DNA of 64,000 nucleotides, from positions 124,001 through 188,000 of the forward strand of contig NZ_JBDFMH010000001.1 in NCBI RefSeq assembly GCF_047238125.1. The letters run 5' to 3'. Every line of letters starts with the position of its first letter. Positions within the stretch are counted from its first letter, which is position 1. The position numbers and the translations under genes are program-made. A model generated the notes under the pieces. That model was not told the DNA's origin. It was given only the letters and a program-made list of their open reading frames with translations, and did no database searches. Below are positions 9,190-18,785 of this stretch, one piece after another. This stretch comes from JBDFMH01 sp047238125. GTDB lineage: Bacteria > Pseudomonadota > Alphaproteobacteria > Sphingomonadales > Sphingomonadaceae.

Positions 9190-9927
9190 TCAGCGTGGGC
9201 ATCCGGCCAGCCGCGCTTCGATCCCGGTCCACAACGCTGCGAACTGGGCGGCGACGGGGCCGTGGGCGGCATAGCTGCCGAGCGGCGCGCGTCGCTGACC
9301 CATCTGCTCGACCACGCTGGCCATGCCGATCACTGGCCAGTCCGGATCGGCGGCGAGCGCCGCGGTGTGGAGCGCGCGGCGGCGATCGACCATCGAGAAG
9401 ACGGGCAGGATCGGCGCGTGGCGCCCATGTTCGCGCGCGAGATGCGCGACGACCTCATCGAACGCGCGCCGCGACAGCGCGGAGGGGACGACGGGCACCA
9501 GGATCAGGGTCGCGGCGCGCATCGCCTGATCCGCGGTCTCGGTCAGCCCGGGCGGGCAATCCAGGATGATGCGATCATGCGTCCTGTCGAGCGCCTCGAT
9601 CAGACGCGTCATCCGCTTCTTCTTGCCGAGCCCGAAGAAGAAGCGATCGAGCCCGCGCAGCGAGGCATCGGACGGCAGCAGATCGAGGCCCGGCGTGGCC
9701 GTGGCGCGGATCAGCCGATCGGGCGCGATGTCGCGCGCGAACACGGCCTGCGCCTCGTCCCGCACCATCGCATCGCCGCCCAGGATGAAGGTGGAGGCCG
9801 CCTGCGGATCGAGATCCCACAGCAAAGTGCGCCGCGCAGAGTTGACTGCGGCGGCCCAGGCGAGGTTGACCGCCAGCGTGGTCTTGCCGACGCCACCCTT
9901 CAGGCTGAACACCGCGATCGTCGCCAT
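9190..9927 (-). CDS. ParA/MinD-family P-loop ATPase
   Basis: The 245-aa protein belongs to the deviant-Walker ATPases that position plasmids, chromosomes or protein clusters. It shows FSLKGGVGKTTLAVNLAW (residues 7-24), the ParA-type LWDLDPQAASTFIL and the Walker B-like RIILDCPPGLTETAD. No ParB or parS is visible nearby, so it is an orphan rather than the chromosomal partition protein. It stands between two PEPxWA-CTERM genes on the same strand, but the gaps (157 and 48 bases) do not prove co-transcription. Function beyond nucleotide-driven localisation is not inferable. Confidence 0.87.
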   Translation of the reverse strand: MATIAVFSLKGGVGKTTLAVNLAWAAAVNSARRTLLWDLDPQAASTFILGGDAMVRDEAQAVFARDIAPDRLIRATATPGLDLLPSDASLRGLDRFFFGLGKKKRMTRLIEALDRTHDRIILDCPPGLTETADQAMRAATLILVPVVPSALSRRAFDEVVAHLAREHGRHAPILPVFSMVDRRRALHTAALAADPDWPVIGMASVVEQMGQRRAPLGSYAAHGPVAAQFAALWTGIEARLAGCPR

Positions 9928-9975
9928 CCCGCCACGCTGCCGATCGATTGTGACGGCAGCGTGGCGGGCAGCGGA

Positions 9976-10680
9976 TCAGGCTGCCGCCGCCGAAGATGCG
10001 CGCCGGCGCAACGCCGTGCCCGCGACGCCGAAGCCGCCGATCATCAGCGCCCAGGCGGCCGGCTCGGGCACCGCGGGGCCGCCAAGCGCGGTATAGTTGA
10101 TCGTGACCGTCGAGACGCCGCTGTTGTTGAACCAGCCCGAGCCGTCCACCGAGCCGAGGAACAGGCGGGTGGCGCCGGCGGGCGCGAAGAAGGTCTGCAC
10201 GGTGCCGGTGCCGGTGCCGGTCAGGCCGTCCCCGATCCAGAAGATCTGGCGAAGCTCGGGCGCAAGCGTGGTGAAGGACAGGCCGTCGTCACGCTTGGCC
10301 GGCGCGGTGCCGCCGGGCGTGCTGTCATCGAGAAAGACGCCCACCAGCCCGTTGGCCGCGACACCGGTCGCACCCGAAATGCCGAGTGCATCGCCCATTG
10401 TGATAAGGAAGCTTCCGTCAGCGCTTGCTGCAGGGACGCCGCCGGCGAAATCGAAGCCGCCGACCGCCGCGAACGTGATCGACTGGCTGGTATCGAAGCC
10501 GGTCAGCGCCAGCGTGGGCGATTGGTCAGGCGCGGTATCGCCCAGCGCGACGGCTCCGTCGGGCGCGCCGGCCAGGAACGGATTGTCGTTGCCGTTGACC
10601 GTGACCACGGTGGTCGCGGCCTGGCCCGTGCCCGCAAGCGACGCCATCGCCGCGGCCGCCATCATAGCATATCTGTTCAT
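9976..10680 (-). CDS. PEPxWA-CTERM sorting-domain secreted protein (copy 2)
   Basis: A 234-aa secreted protein of unknown role. From ATG 10680 (GGGGATCGAC upstream) it has a signal peptide (MNRYAMMAAAAMASLAGTGQA), a Thr/Asp/Gly-rich beta domain and the tail VPEPAAWALMIGGFGVAGT with basic RRRASS at the end. The sorting tail is almost identical to those of the genes at 8472 and 16165, while the bodies are unrelated, which is how exosortase substrates normally look. An upstream in-frame start at 10749 would add 23 residues and destroy the signal peptide. Confidence 0.85.
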   Translation of the reverse strand: MNRYAMMAAAAMASLAGTGQAATTVVTVNGNDNPFLAGAPDGAVALGDTAPDQSPTLALTGFDTSQSITFAAVGGFDFAGGVPAASADGSFLITMGDALGISGATGVAANGLVGVFLDDSTPGGTAPAKRDDGLSFTTLAPELRQIFWIGDGLTGTGTGTVQTFFAPAGATRLFLGSVDGSGWFNNSGVSTVTINYTALGGPAVPEPAAWALMIGGFGVAGTALRRRASSAAAA

Positions 10681-10806
10681 GTCGATCCCCTGGTTCGCGC
10701 CCGCGTCATGCGAATGCTCAAAGGGGACAGGCGTGGGATTGGCGGCCAACCCGTCAACGTGGATCCGGACGATATTCGACTGTGTCGAAACGGGACGTAT
10801 GTCCCG

Positions 10807-11141
10807 CTACAGGATCTCGCGGATCGCCTCGGGCGGCCGGCCCAGGCGGACGCCCTTTTCGGTTTCCACGATCGGCCGTTCGATCAGGATCGGGAAGCGG
10901 ACCATGGCATCGAGGATGGCATCGTCGCGGCCATCGGCCAGTGCCTTCGCCTCGGGCTCGGCATGGCGCAGGATATCGCGCGGAGAAAGGCCGCCCTTGT
11001 CGAGCAGCCGCTCGATCTCGGCGCGGGTCGGCGGCTGCTTGAGATATTCGACGATCTCGACTTCGACGCCGGGCGTGTCGTTCAGGATCGCCAGCGCCTC
11101 GCGCGACTTGGAGCAGCGCGGATTATGCCAGATGACTGCCT

Positions 11142-11145
<4 letters not shown>
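10807..11145 (-). CDS. arsC: Arsenate reductase (ArsC family, Spx/YffB fold)
   Basis: The 112-aa thioredoxin-fold protein has the ArsC active-site segment IWHNPRCSKSREAL near the N-terminus, with the redox Cys directly before SKSR, and the RFPILIERPIV block near residue 90 that marks true glutaredoxin-dependent arsenate reductases. It would reduce arsenate to arsenite. The GTG start at 11145 overlaps the accC stop as GTGA, so it is translationally coupled to accC as the last gene of the aroQ-accB-accC operon. No arsenite exporter or ArsR lies nearby, so a general metabolic role is also possible. Confidence 0.88.
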
Positions 11146-12491
<1,346 letters not shown>

Positions 12492-12497
12492 GCCGCC

Positions 12498-12992
12498 TTA
12501 CTCGACGACGACGAGCGGCTGATCGAATTCCACCGGCTGGCCATTTTCGACCAGCACCGCCGACACGCGGCCCGCGCGCGGCGCCACGATCGGGTTCATG
12601 ACCTTCATCGCCTCGACGATCAGCAGCGTATCGCCGGCTTCGACCCGGGTGCCTGCGGCGGCGAAGGCCGGCGCGCCGGGCTCACCCGCCAGATAGACGG
12701 TGCCGACCATCGGCGAGCGGACCGTGCCGGGATGATCGCCGGCCGGATCGACCGCGGGCGCGGCGGCGGCGGCAGGCGCGGCGGCGGGGGCCAGTGCCGG
12801 CGCTGCGGCGGGCGCGGCATGATAGATGGGGGCGGCGGCCACGGCGGCGGCCTGGCGGACCACGCGGATGCGGCGATCGCCGTCCTGGACCTCGATCTCG
12901 GTCAGGTTGCTGGCATCGAGCAGTTCGGCCAGGTGGCGGACCAAGCCGGCATCGACCTGCATCGCGCCCGGCGCGTCGGAGGTGTCGGTCAT
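12498..12992 (-). CDS. accB: Acetyl-CoA carboxylase, biotin carboxyl carrier protein
   Basis: The 164-aa carrier holds the biotin shuttled between AccC and the carboxyltransferase. The C-terminal biotinyl domain carries the biotinylation motif VEAMKVMNPI (Lys of MKV). An Ala/Pro-rich flexible linker (residues 55-95) joins it to the N-terminal dimer region. ATG 12992 is chosen, with GAAGGG upstream; the open frame continues to 13079, but that part is unlike the family. It lies between aroQ and accC in the same direction. Confidence 0.97.
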   Translation of the reverse strand: MTDTSDAPGAMQVDAGLVRHLAELLDASNLTEIEVQDGDRRIRVVRQAAAVAAAPIYHAAPAAAPALAPAAAPAAAAAPAVDPAGDHPGTVRSPMVGTVYLAGEPGAPAFAAAGTRVEAGDTLLIVEAMKVMNPIVAPRAGRVSAVLVENGQPVEFDQPLVVVE

Positions 12993-13032
12993 TGAGGACC
13001 CTTCAAATCTGTTCTGCAATCGGCCGCCTCTG

Positions 13033-13467
13033 TCAGAGCTTGGCCGCCGCGTCCAGCGCAAGCAGATAGGAGAGCGCACCGAAACCCGCGATCGTGCCTT
13101 TCGCGGCCATGCCGATCAGGCTCTTGTGGCGAAAGGCTTCGCGGGAATGCGGATTCGACAGATGCACCTCGATCACCGGCACGCGGATCGCCTTGATGGC
13201 ATCGTGCAGCGCGACCGAGGTGTGGGTGAAGCCGCCCGCATTCAGCAGCACCGCGCGCGCGGGCAGCGCATTCGCCTCGTGCAGCCAATCGACCAGATGG
13301 CCTTCATGGTTGGACTGGCGCAGATCGACCGTGAGGCCGAGCGCCTGGGCATGATCCTCGCACCGGCCGGCAATGTCGTCGAGCGTATCGTGCCCGTAGA
13401 TCTCGGGCTCGCGCAGGCCGAGCAGGTTGAGGTTAGGGCCGTTCAGGATGAAGACGGTTTCGGCCAT
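13033..13467 (-). CDS. aroQ: Type II 3-dehydroquinate dehydratase
   Basis: The 144-aa enzyme dehydrates 3-dehydroquinate to 3-dehydroshikimate, step three of the shikimate pathway. Hallmarks are FILNGPNLNLLGLREPEIYG (with the active-site Tyr), SNHEGHLVDWLHEA, LNAGGFTHTSVALHDAI and the substrate-binding IEVHLSNPHSREAFRHKS. Start ATG 13467 matches the family N-terminus; a longer frame to 13728 overlaps the divergent thiSG gene and is not credible. It is the first gene of the aroQ-accB-accC-arsC operon. Confidence 0.97.
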   Translation of the reverse strand: MAETVFILNGPNLNLLGLREPEIYGHDTLDDIAGRCEDHAQALGLTVDLRQSNHEGHLVDWLHEANALPARAVLLNAGGFTHTSVALHDAIKAIRVPVIEVHLSNPHSREAFRHKSLIGMAAKGTIAGFGALSYLLALDAAAKL

Positions 13468-13513
13468 ATGGGTTCCGCTCTCTTGCAGCCACGCTATAGG
13501 AGACCGACCTACC

Positions 13514-13585
13514 CGTTCGTGTCGAGCGAAGTCGAGACACGTTTCGCCTGGCCCTCGCGTCCCTCGACTTCGCTCGGGACGAACG
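13514..13585. repeat. Intergenic inverted repeat between aroQ and thiSG
   Basis: A 23-bp arm (13514-13536) containing GTCGAGCGAAGTCGAG pairs with CTCGACTTCGCTCG at 13563-13585, with two mismatches. The pair can form a long cruciform or mRNA hairpin. It belongs to the dispersed short palindromic repeats frequent in sphingomonad intergenic DNA. It fills most of the divergent promoter region, which otherwise shows no TPP riboswitch. Confidence 0.7.
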
Positions 13586-13600
13586 GAGACTGACATCGAC

Positions 13601-14605
13601 ATGAGCACCGACGGCACGATCAGCATCCGGGTGAATGGCGAGCATCGCCGCGTGAACGACGGCATGACCATCGCCGAGCTGGCGCACGAGCTGGGTCTGG
13701 CCCCCGAGAAGGTGGCGGTGGAGCGCAACCTGGCGGTGGTGCCGCGATCGACGCTGGCGAACGTGAAAATCGAGGACGGCGACGAGTTGGAGATCGTGCA
13801 TTTCGTGGGCGGGGGCGATCATGCCGCGGCCGTGGACGAGGACCGTTGGACGGTGGCGGGGCGCAGCTTCCGATCAAGGCTGATCGTGGGCACGGGCAAG
13901 TACAAGGATTTCGCGCAGAACGCGGCGGCGGTGGAGGCATCGGGCGCGGAGATCGTGACGGTGGCGGTGCGGCGCGTGAACATCGCCGATCCAAAGGCGC
14001 CGATGCTGACCGACTATATCGATCCCAAGCGGATCACCTATCTGCCGAACACCGCCGGCTGCTTCACGGGGGACGAGGCGGTGCGCACGCTGCGGCTGGC
14101 GCGCGAGGCGGGCGGCTGGACGCTGGTGAAGCTGGAAGTGCTGGGCGAGGCCAAGACCCTCTATCCCGACATGCTGGAGACGCTGCGCGCGACCGAGATT
14201 CTGGCCAAGGAAGGGTTCGAGCCGATGGTCTATTGCGCGGACGACCCGATCGCGGCGAAGCGGCTGGAGGATGCCGGCGCAGTGGCGATCATGCCGCTGG
14301 GCGCGCCGATCGGATCGGGGCTGGGGCTGCAGAACCCGGTGATGATCCGCCTGATCGTGGAAGGTGCCAAGGTGCCGGTGCTGGTGGATGCGGGCGTGGG
14401 CACCGCATCGGACGCGGCAGTGGCGATGGAGCTGGGCTGCGACGGCGTGCTGATGAACACCGCGATCGCCGAGGCGCGCGACCCGATCCTGATGGCGGCG
14501 GCGATGAAGGCATCGGTGGAAGCCGGGCGGATGGCGTATCGCGCGGGCCGGATGGGCAAGCGCCGCTATGCCGATCCGTCGAGCCCGCTGGCGGGACTCA
14601 TCTGA
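13601..14605 (+). CDS. thiSG: Fused sulfur carrier ThiS and thiazole synthase ThiG
   Basis: Residues 1-70 are a complete ThiS ubiquitin-like domain ending in VHFVGGG, and residues 80-334 are ThiG, the (beta/alpha)8 thiazole phosphate synthase, with LIVGTGKYKDF, the Schiff-base segment VTVAVRRVN, LPNTAGCFTGDEAVR and VPVLVDAGVGTASDA. Together they make the thiamine thiazole ring. The ATG at 13601 is the natural ThiS start; the frame is open upstream only by chance. In free ThiS the terminal Gly-Gly is thiocarboxylated, but here it is internal. No other thi gene is adjacent. Confidence 0.95.
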   Translation: MSTDGTISIRVNGEHRRVNDGMTIAELAHELGLAPEKVAVERNLAVVPRSTLANVKIEDGDELEIVHFVGGGDHAAAVDEDRWTVAGRSFRSRLIVGTGKYKDFAQNAAAVEASGAEIVTVAVRRVNIADPKAPMLTDYIDPKRITYLPNTAGCFTGDEAVRTLRLAREAGGWTLVKLEVLGEAKTLYPDMLETLRATEILAKEGFEPMVYCADDPIAAKRLEDAGAVAIMPLGAPIGSGLGLQNPVMIRLIVEGAKVPVLVDAGVGTASDAAVAMELGCDGVLMNTAIAEARDPILMAAAMKASVEAGRMAYRAGRMGKRRYADPSSPLAGLI

Positions 14606-14609
14606 GCGG

Positions 14610-15836
14610 ATGAAGGCTTCGACGAGCCTGCTGCGGCGCGACATCGACGACGAGCGGCCGGACCAGGACCGGGTGGGGTTCGTCGAACTGTTCTTCGACC
14701 TGGTGTTCGTGTTCGCGGTGACCCAGCTGTCGCACGCGCTGCTCGACAATCTGACACCGGGCGGCGGGCTGCGGATCGCGATCCTGGTGACGGCGGTGTG
14801 GTGGGTGTGGATCAACACCACCTGGGCCACCAACCGGCTGGACGTGGAGCGGCTGCCGGTGCGGTTCGCCATCTTCGCGATGATGGCGGCGGGGCTGGTG
14901 CTGGCGATGGCAATCCCCAAGGCGTTCGATACGCGCGGACTATTCTTCGCGGGCGCGTTCGTGGCGATGCAGTTGGGGCGGAGCCTGTTCCTGCTGTGTG
15001 CGGTGCGCGGCCAGGATGCGGACCAGGCCAGCCATTTCCGCCGGGTCTGCGTATGGACGGCATTGTCTGCTATTCCCTGGATCACCGGCGGCTTCAGCGG
15101 TGGTGAGACGCGGCTGGCGCTGTGGGGGCTGGCGATCCTGATCGAGGCGGCGGCGCCCGCGATAGGGTTCCGGGTGCCCGGGCTCGGCCGATCGAGCTTG
15201 CGCGACGGCGGCGTATCCGGCGAGCATATGGCCGAACGCTGCGCGCTGTTCGTGATCATCGCGCTGGGCGAATCGATCTTGGTGACGGGGGCGACCCATG
15301 CCGATCTCGACTGGTCGGGGTTGAGCTTCGCCGCACTGGGCACCGCCTTTGCCGGATCGCTGGCGCTGTGGTGGATCTATTTCGCGATCGGCGCGCGCCA
15401 GGCCAGCCAACGGATCGCCGAAAGCGGCGAGCCCGGGCGGCTGGCACGCAACGCCTATACCTATCTGCACCTGCCGATCATCGCGGGGATCATCGTATCC
15501 GCCGCATCGGACGAGATCGTGATCGAGCATCCCGGGGGCGCCGTGAAGACGGCCGAGGCGATCGCGATCACCGGCGGGGCCGCGCTGTACCTGCTGGGGG
15601 CCGCGCTGTTCAAGCATGCGACCGCGGCGATCCGCTTTCCCGTCTCGCACCTGGCCGGGATCGGCGTGTTGGGGGCGGCGTTCGTGTCGCGCGGCTGGCA
15701 CAGCCCCTTGTCGCTGGCGATGACGGTGACGGCCATCCTGATCGGCGTGGCGGCATGGGAGGCGTGGGCGCTGCGCCACATCGATCCCGACGCAGGGGCA
15801 GGCGAAAACGGGATCGTAACGGAACCGTCCGCCTAG
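14610..15836 (+). CDS. ltrA: Low temperature requirement protein A (LtrA) family membrane protein
   Basis: The 408-aa polytopic protein has roughly ten to twelve membrane segments. The LtrA signature DRVGFVELFFDLVFVFAVTQ is at residues 23-42, and the second conserved block FVIIALGESILVTGA is near residue 220. The family is named from Listeria mutants impaired at low temperature; the biochemical activity is unknown. ATG 14610 lies 5 bases after the thiSG stop, so the two are probably co-transcribed. An EcfG-type promoter for the next gene lies in its last codons. Confidence 0.88.
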   Translation: MKASTSLLRRDIDDERPDQDRVGFVELFFDLVFVFAVTQLSHALLDNLTPGGGLRIAILVTAVWWVWINTTWATNRLDVERLPVRFAIFAMMAAGLVLAMAIPKAFDTRGLFFAGAFVAMQLGRSLFLLCAVRGQDADQASHFRRVCVWTALSAIPWITGGFSGGETRLALWGLAILIEAAAPAIGFRVPGLGRSSLRDGGVSGEHMAERCALFVIIALGESILVTGATHADLDWSGLSFAALGTAFAGSLALWWIYFAIGARQASQRIAESGEPGRLARNAYTYLHLPIIAGIIVSAASDEIVIEHPGGAVKTAEAIAITGGAALYLLGAALFKHATAAIRFPVSHLAGIGVLGAAFVSRGWHSPLSLAMTVTAILIGVAAWEAWALRHIDPDAGAGENGIVTEPSA

Positions 15837-15845
15837 ATTTAAGTT
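15821..15845 (+). promoter_or_regulatory. EcfG-type general stress promoter for csbD
   Basis: GGAAC (15821-15825), 17 bp, then GTT (15843-15845) matches the alphaproteobacterial EcfG consensus GGAAC-N16/17-GTT. It starts inside the last codons of ltrA and points at the CsbD gene, a typical general-stress target. The predicted leader contains the hairpin GCCTGCGC/GCGCAGGC (about 15858-15880). Confidence 0.72.
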
Positions 15846-15899
15846 ATGTTTTCCGAAGCCTGCGCGTGTGTGGCGCAGGCCAGACCGGAGACTTTAGAG

Positions 15900-16082
15900 A
15901 TGGGTGAATTCACCGACAAGGTCGCAGCTGCCGGCAACAAGGTCGCGGGCAACGTGAAGGAAGCCGTCGGCAAGGCAACCGATAACGAGCGGCTGGTGGC
16001 CGAGGGCGAAGCCCAGCAGGCCAAGGGCACCGCGCAGGACGTCAAGGGCAGCGTCAAGGGCGCGCTCGGCGACAAGATCTGA
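15900..16082 (+). CDS. CsbD-family stress protein
   Basis: This 60-aa hydrophilic protein, rich in Ala, Lys, Gly and Glu, matches the CsbD family (general stress protein, function unknown): TDKVAAAGNKVAGNVKEAVG near the start, then QAKGTAQDVKGSVKGALGD. ATG 15900 follows GGAG at 15887-15890; an in-frame ATG at 15846 would ignore that site. A GGAAC-N17-GTT promoter upstream and a strong terminator downstream make it a stand-alone stress-induced unit. Confidence 0.92.
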   Translation: MGEFTDKVAAAGNKVAGNVKEAVGKATDNERLVAEGEAQQAKGTAQDVKGSVKGALGDKI

Positions 16083-16110
16083 TCGCATACCCATTTGGGT
16101 CGCAAAGCAA

Positions 16111-16145
16111 CGTCGCCGGAGACGCAAGATCTCCGGCGGCGTTTT
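16111..16145 (+). terminator. Rho-independent terminator of csbD
   Basis: CGTCGCCGGAGA (16111-16122) pairs with TCTCCGGCGGCG (16130-16141), a 12-bp stem with one G-T wobble and a 7-base loop, followed by TTTT. Confidence 0.85.
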
Positions 16146-16164
16146 CATGTCTGCAATCGATCGA

Positions 16165-16821
16165 TCAGCCGGCGTAACGCACCTGGCTGACGCGTGCGCG
16201 GCGCAGCGCGGCGCCGACCAGACCGAAGCCACCGATCATCAATGCCCATGCAGCCGGTTCCGGCACGGCCGAGACGACGGCAGTGAAGGTGGCATTGGCA
16301 ACCGCAGTGATACGCGGGCCGCCATGATGCCCGCCATGACCATAGGTGTCGAGCAACGCCGGGGTGGCGAAGCTGCTGCCGCCGCCCATGCCGGTCGCCA
16401 CGCCCAGGAAGGTGAGCGGTACCGGGCCGATCGAGCTGCGGCCATCATAGCCGATGAGCGCGGGCGACCGGAACACGGCGCCGAGGCCAGTGGCGGAGTC
16501 GCCGAAGCCGATGATGCCGAGATCGGAGGCCGCGCCGAACCGAAGTGAACTGCCAAGATCGATCGAGAAGCCGCGATAGCTGGCGGTGAAGCTTTCGAGC
16601 TCGAAGATATTGGCGGTCAACCCGCCGATCGTCGTCTGGCCATAGACTTCGGTATCGCCCATCCCGACGAAGCTGAGCGGCGCAGTGATCGTGCCGAAGA
16701 TCGGCACGCCGGCGATGCCGAACGTGCCGGCCAGCGTATAGGTGACGGGTGCGGCCGACGCCGGCGCCGCGGCCAGCGCGGCGATGCAGCAGGTGACGGC
16801 CAGAAACGCGCGCTTCATCAT
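16165..16821 (-). CDS. PEPxWA-CTERM sorting-domain secreted protein (copy 3)
   Basis: A 218-aa exported protein. Its signal peptide is MKRAFLAVTCCIAALAAAPA, followed by a beta-rich domain (VTYTLAGTFGIAGVPIFG onward) and the sorting tail VPEPAAWALMIGGFGLVGA plus basic residues. The start is one of two tandem ATGs (16821 or 16818) behind GGGGGATCGA. It is convergent with csbD across the terminator. The tail is shared with the genes at 8472 and 9976; the body is not. A His/Gly-rich patch (YGHGGHHGG) sits near residue 170. Function unknown. Confidence 0.85.
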   Translation of the reverse strand: MMKRAFLAVTCCIAALAAAPASAAPVTYTLAGTFGIAGVPIFGTITAPLSFVGMGDTEVYGQTTIGGLTANIFELESFTASYRGFSIDLGSSLRFGAASDLGIIGFGDSATGLGAVFRSPALIGYDGRSSIGPVPLTFLGVATGMGGGSSFATPALLDTYGHGGHHGGPRITAVANATFTAVVSAVPEPAAWALMIGGFGLVGAALRRARVSQVRYAG

Positions 16822-16939
16822 TCGATCCCCCAAAGTCGGATCGATCGATGCCGCGCGGCGCGGCCCTTTTCAAAAGCCGCCGATGGTTAACATTGTCCGA
16901 TTCAGGGACGGTCGCGGCCGGTGTCCGATATCGGAACGG

Positions 16940-18598
16940 TCAACGCGGCGCCGCCCGCAGCGCCGATACGGTAACGGCGGGCGCGATCCGCTCGACATCG
17001 GTCTTTAGGTGGATCAGCGCGACGCCGGGCTGGGCCAGCGCTTCGGCCAGAACATCCGGGAAGGCGGCGGTTTCGCTGACGGTCGCGGCCCAGGCACCGA
17101 AGGCGCGGCCGAGTGCTGCGAAATCGGGATTGGCGAGATCCGTGCCCGAGATGCGGCTAGGGTAGCGGCGTTCCTGGTGCATGCGGATCGTGCCGTAGGA
17201 ACCGTTATCCACCACCAGCACCAGCAGCCGGCAACCGGAGACGATCGCGGTCGCCAGTTCCTGCCCGTTCATCAGGAAATCGCCATCGCCCGCGATCACC
17301 GCGACCCGGCGATTGGGATGGCGCAGAGCGGCAGCGACGCCGGCAGGCAGGCCATAGCCCATCGCCCCTGCGGTCGGCGCCAGCTGACAGACCGGGCCGG
17401 CATAGCGCCAGTAGCGATGCCACCAGCCGGAGAAATTGCCGGCGCCGTTGCAGATGATCGTATCGGCGGGCATCGCGGCGCGCATCGCCGCCACGCAGGG
17501 GCCGAGATCGAGCATATCATCGGTCGGCTGCGGGGTGGCCCAGGCCTGCCATTCGGCATTGGCCTCGGCCCCGTCGGCGAAATCGATCACTTCCGAATCC
17601 CAATGGGCGGCTAGCTCGGCAAATTCATGCGTGTCCGCGCAGATCGCGAGATCGGTGCGATAGACGCTGCCCAGTTCCGCGGGGTCGGGGTGGACGTGGA
17701 TCAGGATCTGGCCGGGATGATCTGGGGTGATCAGCGTGTAGCCATCGGTGGTCGCCTCGCCCAGCCGGGGGCCGACGACCAGCAGCAGATCGGCCGCCTT
17801 GACGCGTTCGAGCAGCTTGGGATTGGGGCCATAGCCCAGATTGCCGGCATAGACCGTGCAATCGTTCGCGATCGCATCCTGGCGGCGGAAGGCGGCGGCG
17901 ACGGGGATGCCGTGGCGCGTGGCGAATTCGGCGAAATGATGCGCCGCGCAGCCATCCCAATCGGCTCCGCCGACGATGGCGAGTGGGGCGGCGGCATCCT
18001 TCAGCAGATCAAACAGCGCGATCATCGCGCCGGGATCGGCGGCCTGCGCCGGCCGCTCGACGCGGGGGCGATCGACCGCCACCACTTCGTCGCACAGCAT
18101 ATCCTCGGGCAGCGCGATCACCACCGGCCCGGGGCGGCCGGCCATCGCCACCGCATAGGCGCGGGCGACATATTCGGGAATGCGGGCGGCATCGTCGATC
18201 CGCGTCGCCCATTTGGCGAGCGGGCGGAACATGGCCACCAGATCGACTTCCTGGAACGCCTCGCGATCGCGATCGCCGCGGGCGACATCGCCGATGAACA
18301 GGATCATCGGCGTCGAATCCTGCATCGCGACATGGACGCCGATCGATGCGTTGGTCGCCCCCGGCCCGCGGGTGACGAAGGCGATGCCGGGCCGCTTGGT
18401 GAGCGCGCCGTCCGCCTCCGCCATATAGCCCACGCCGCCTTCCTGCCGGGCGACGACGAGATCGATCTCCGGGCTGTCGTGCAGCGCATCGAGCACGGCG
18501 AGATAGGATTCGCCCGGCACGCAGAAAATGCGATCGCATCCCTGCGCCAGAAGGTTGTCGACGAGAATGCGGCCGCCGGTGCGGGGGGTGCTGGTCAT
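16940..18598 (-). CDS. Thiamine pyrophosphate enzyme, acetolactate synthase large-subunit-like
   Basis: This 552-aa protein has the three TPP-enzyme domains. The N-terminal pyrimidine-binding domain carries the catalytic Glu in FCVPGESYLAVLDAL and then VARQEGGVGYMAEADG. The central FAD-like domain lies at about residues 190-330. The C-terminal domain has the TPP motif starting GDGDFLMN and ending in NNG-like VDNGSYGTIRMHQ (around residue 450). It may decarboxylate a 2-oxo acid. No small regulatory ilvN subunit is adjacent and it is not in an ilv operon, so it is probably not the housekeeping acetolactate synthase. ATG 18598 matches the family start; upstream codons are repeat DNA. Confidence 0.85.
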   Translation of the reverse strand: MTSTPRTGGRILVDNLLAQGCDRIFCVPGESYLAVLDALHDSPEIDLVVARQEGGVGYMAEADGALTKRPGIAFVTRGPGATNASIGVHVAMQDSTPMILFIGDVARGDRDREAFQEVDLVAMFRPLAKWATRIDDAARIPEYVARAYAVAMAGRPGPVVIALPEDMLCDEVVAVDRPRVERPAQAADPGAMIALFDLLKDAAAPLAIVGGADWDGCAAHHFAEFATRHGIPVAAAFRRQDAIANDCTVYAGNLGYGPNPKLLERVKAADLLLVVGPRLGEATTDGYTLITPDHPGQILIHVHPDPAELGSVYRTDLAICADTHEFAELAAHWDSEVIDFADGAEANAEWQAWATPQPTDDMLDLGPCVAAMRAAMPADTIICNGAGNFSGWWHRYWRYAGPVCQLAPTAGAMGYGLPAGVAAALRHPNRRVAVIAGDGDFLMNGQELATAIVSGCRLLVLVVDNGSYGTIRMHQERRYPSRISGTDLANPDFAALGRAFGAWAATVSETAAFPDVLAEALAQPGVALIHLKTDVERIAPAVTVSALRAAPR

Positions 18599-18635
18599 TG
18601 GCGGCGTATAGCGGGGGCGGGGCGGGGGGCCAAGT

Positions 18636-18769
18636 TCCTCCCCGGCACGGGGAGGGGGACCATCCGAAGGACGATGGAGGTAGGCCTCCGCCAGCGCTGC
18701 GGTTGCCGCACACCCCTCCACCACGGCTGCGCCGCGGTCCCCCTCCCCTTGCAGGGGAGGATCGTGACC
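18636..18769. repeat. Nested intergenic inverted repeat
   Basis: CCTCCCCGGCACGGGGAGGGGGACCA on the left is mirrored by GGTCCCCCTCCCC...GGGGAGG on the right, each arm itself a small hairpin. It fills the gap between the divergent TPP-enzyme gene and tgt and leaves little room for a conventional promoter. It belongs to the same general class of dispersed palindromes as those at 13514, 19915, 36269 and 48542, but to a different sequence family. Confidence 0.6.
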
Positions 18770-18785
18770 GCCTAAGCGGCCCCCC

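Noticed and set aside
9190..9927. Chromosomal parA
   Set aside because: No parB, parS or gid genes adjoin it, and the context is two secreted-protein genes; only membership in the ParA/MinD family can be claimed.
13468..13600. TPP riboswitch in front of thiSG
   Set aside because: The region is taken up by the inverted repeat and lacks the CTGAGA and ACCTGA core elements of the THI box.
16940..18598. Housekeeping acetolactate synthase ilvB
   Set aside because: No ilvN or ilvC is adjacent and the substrate-specific residues cannot be checked here, so only a generic TPP-enzyme call is justified.
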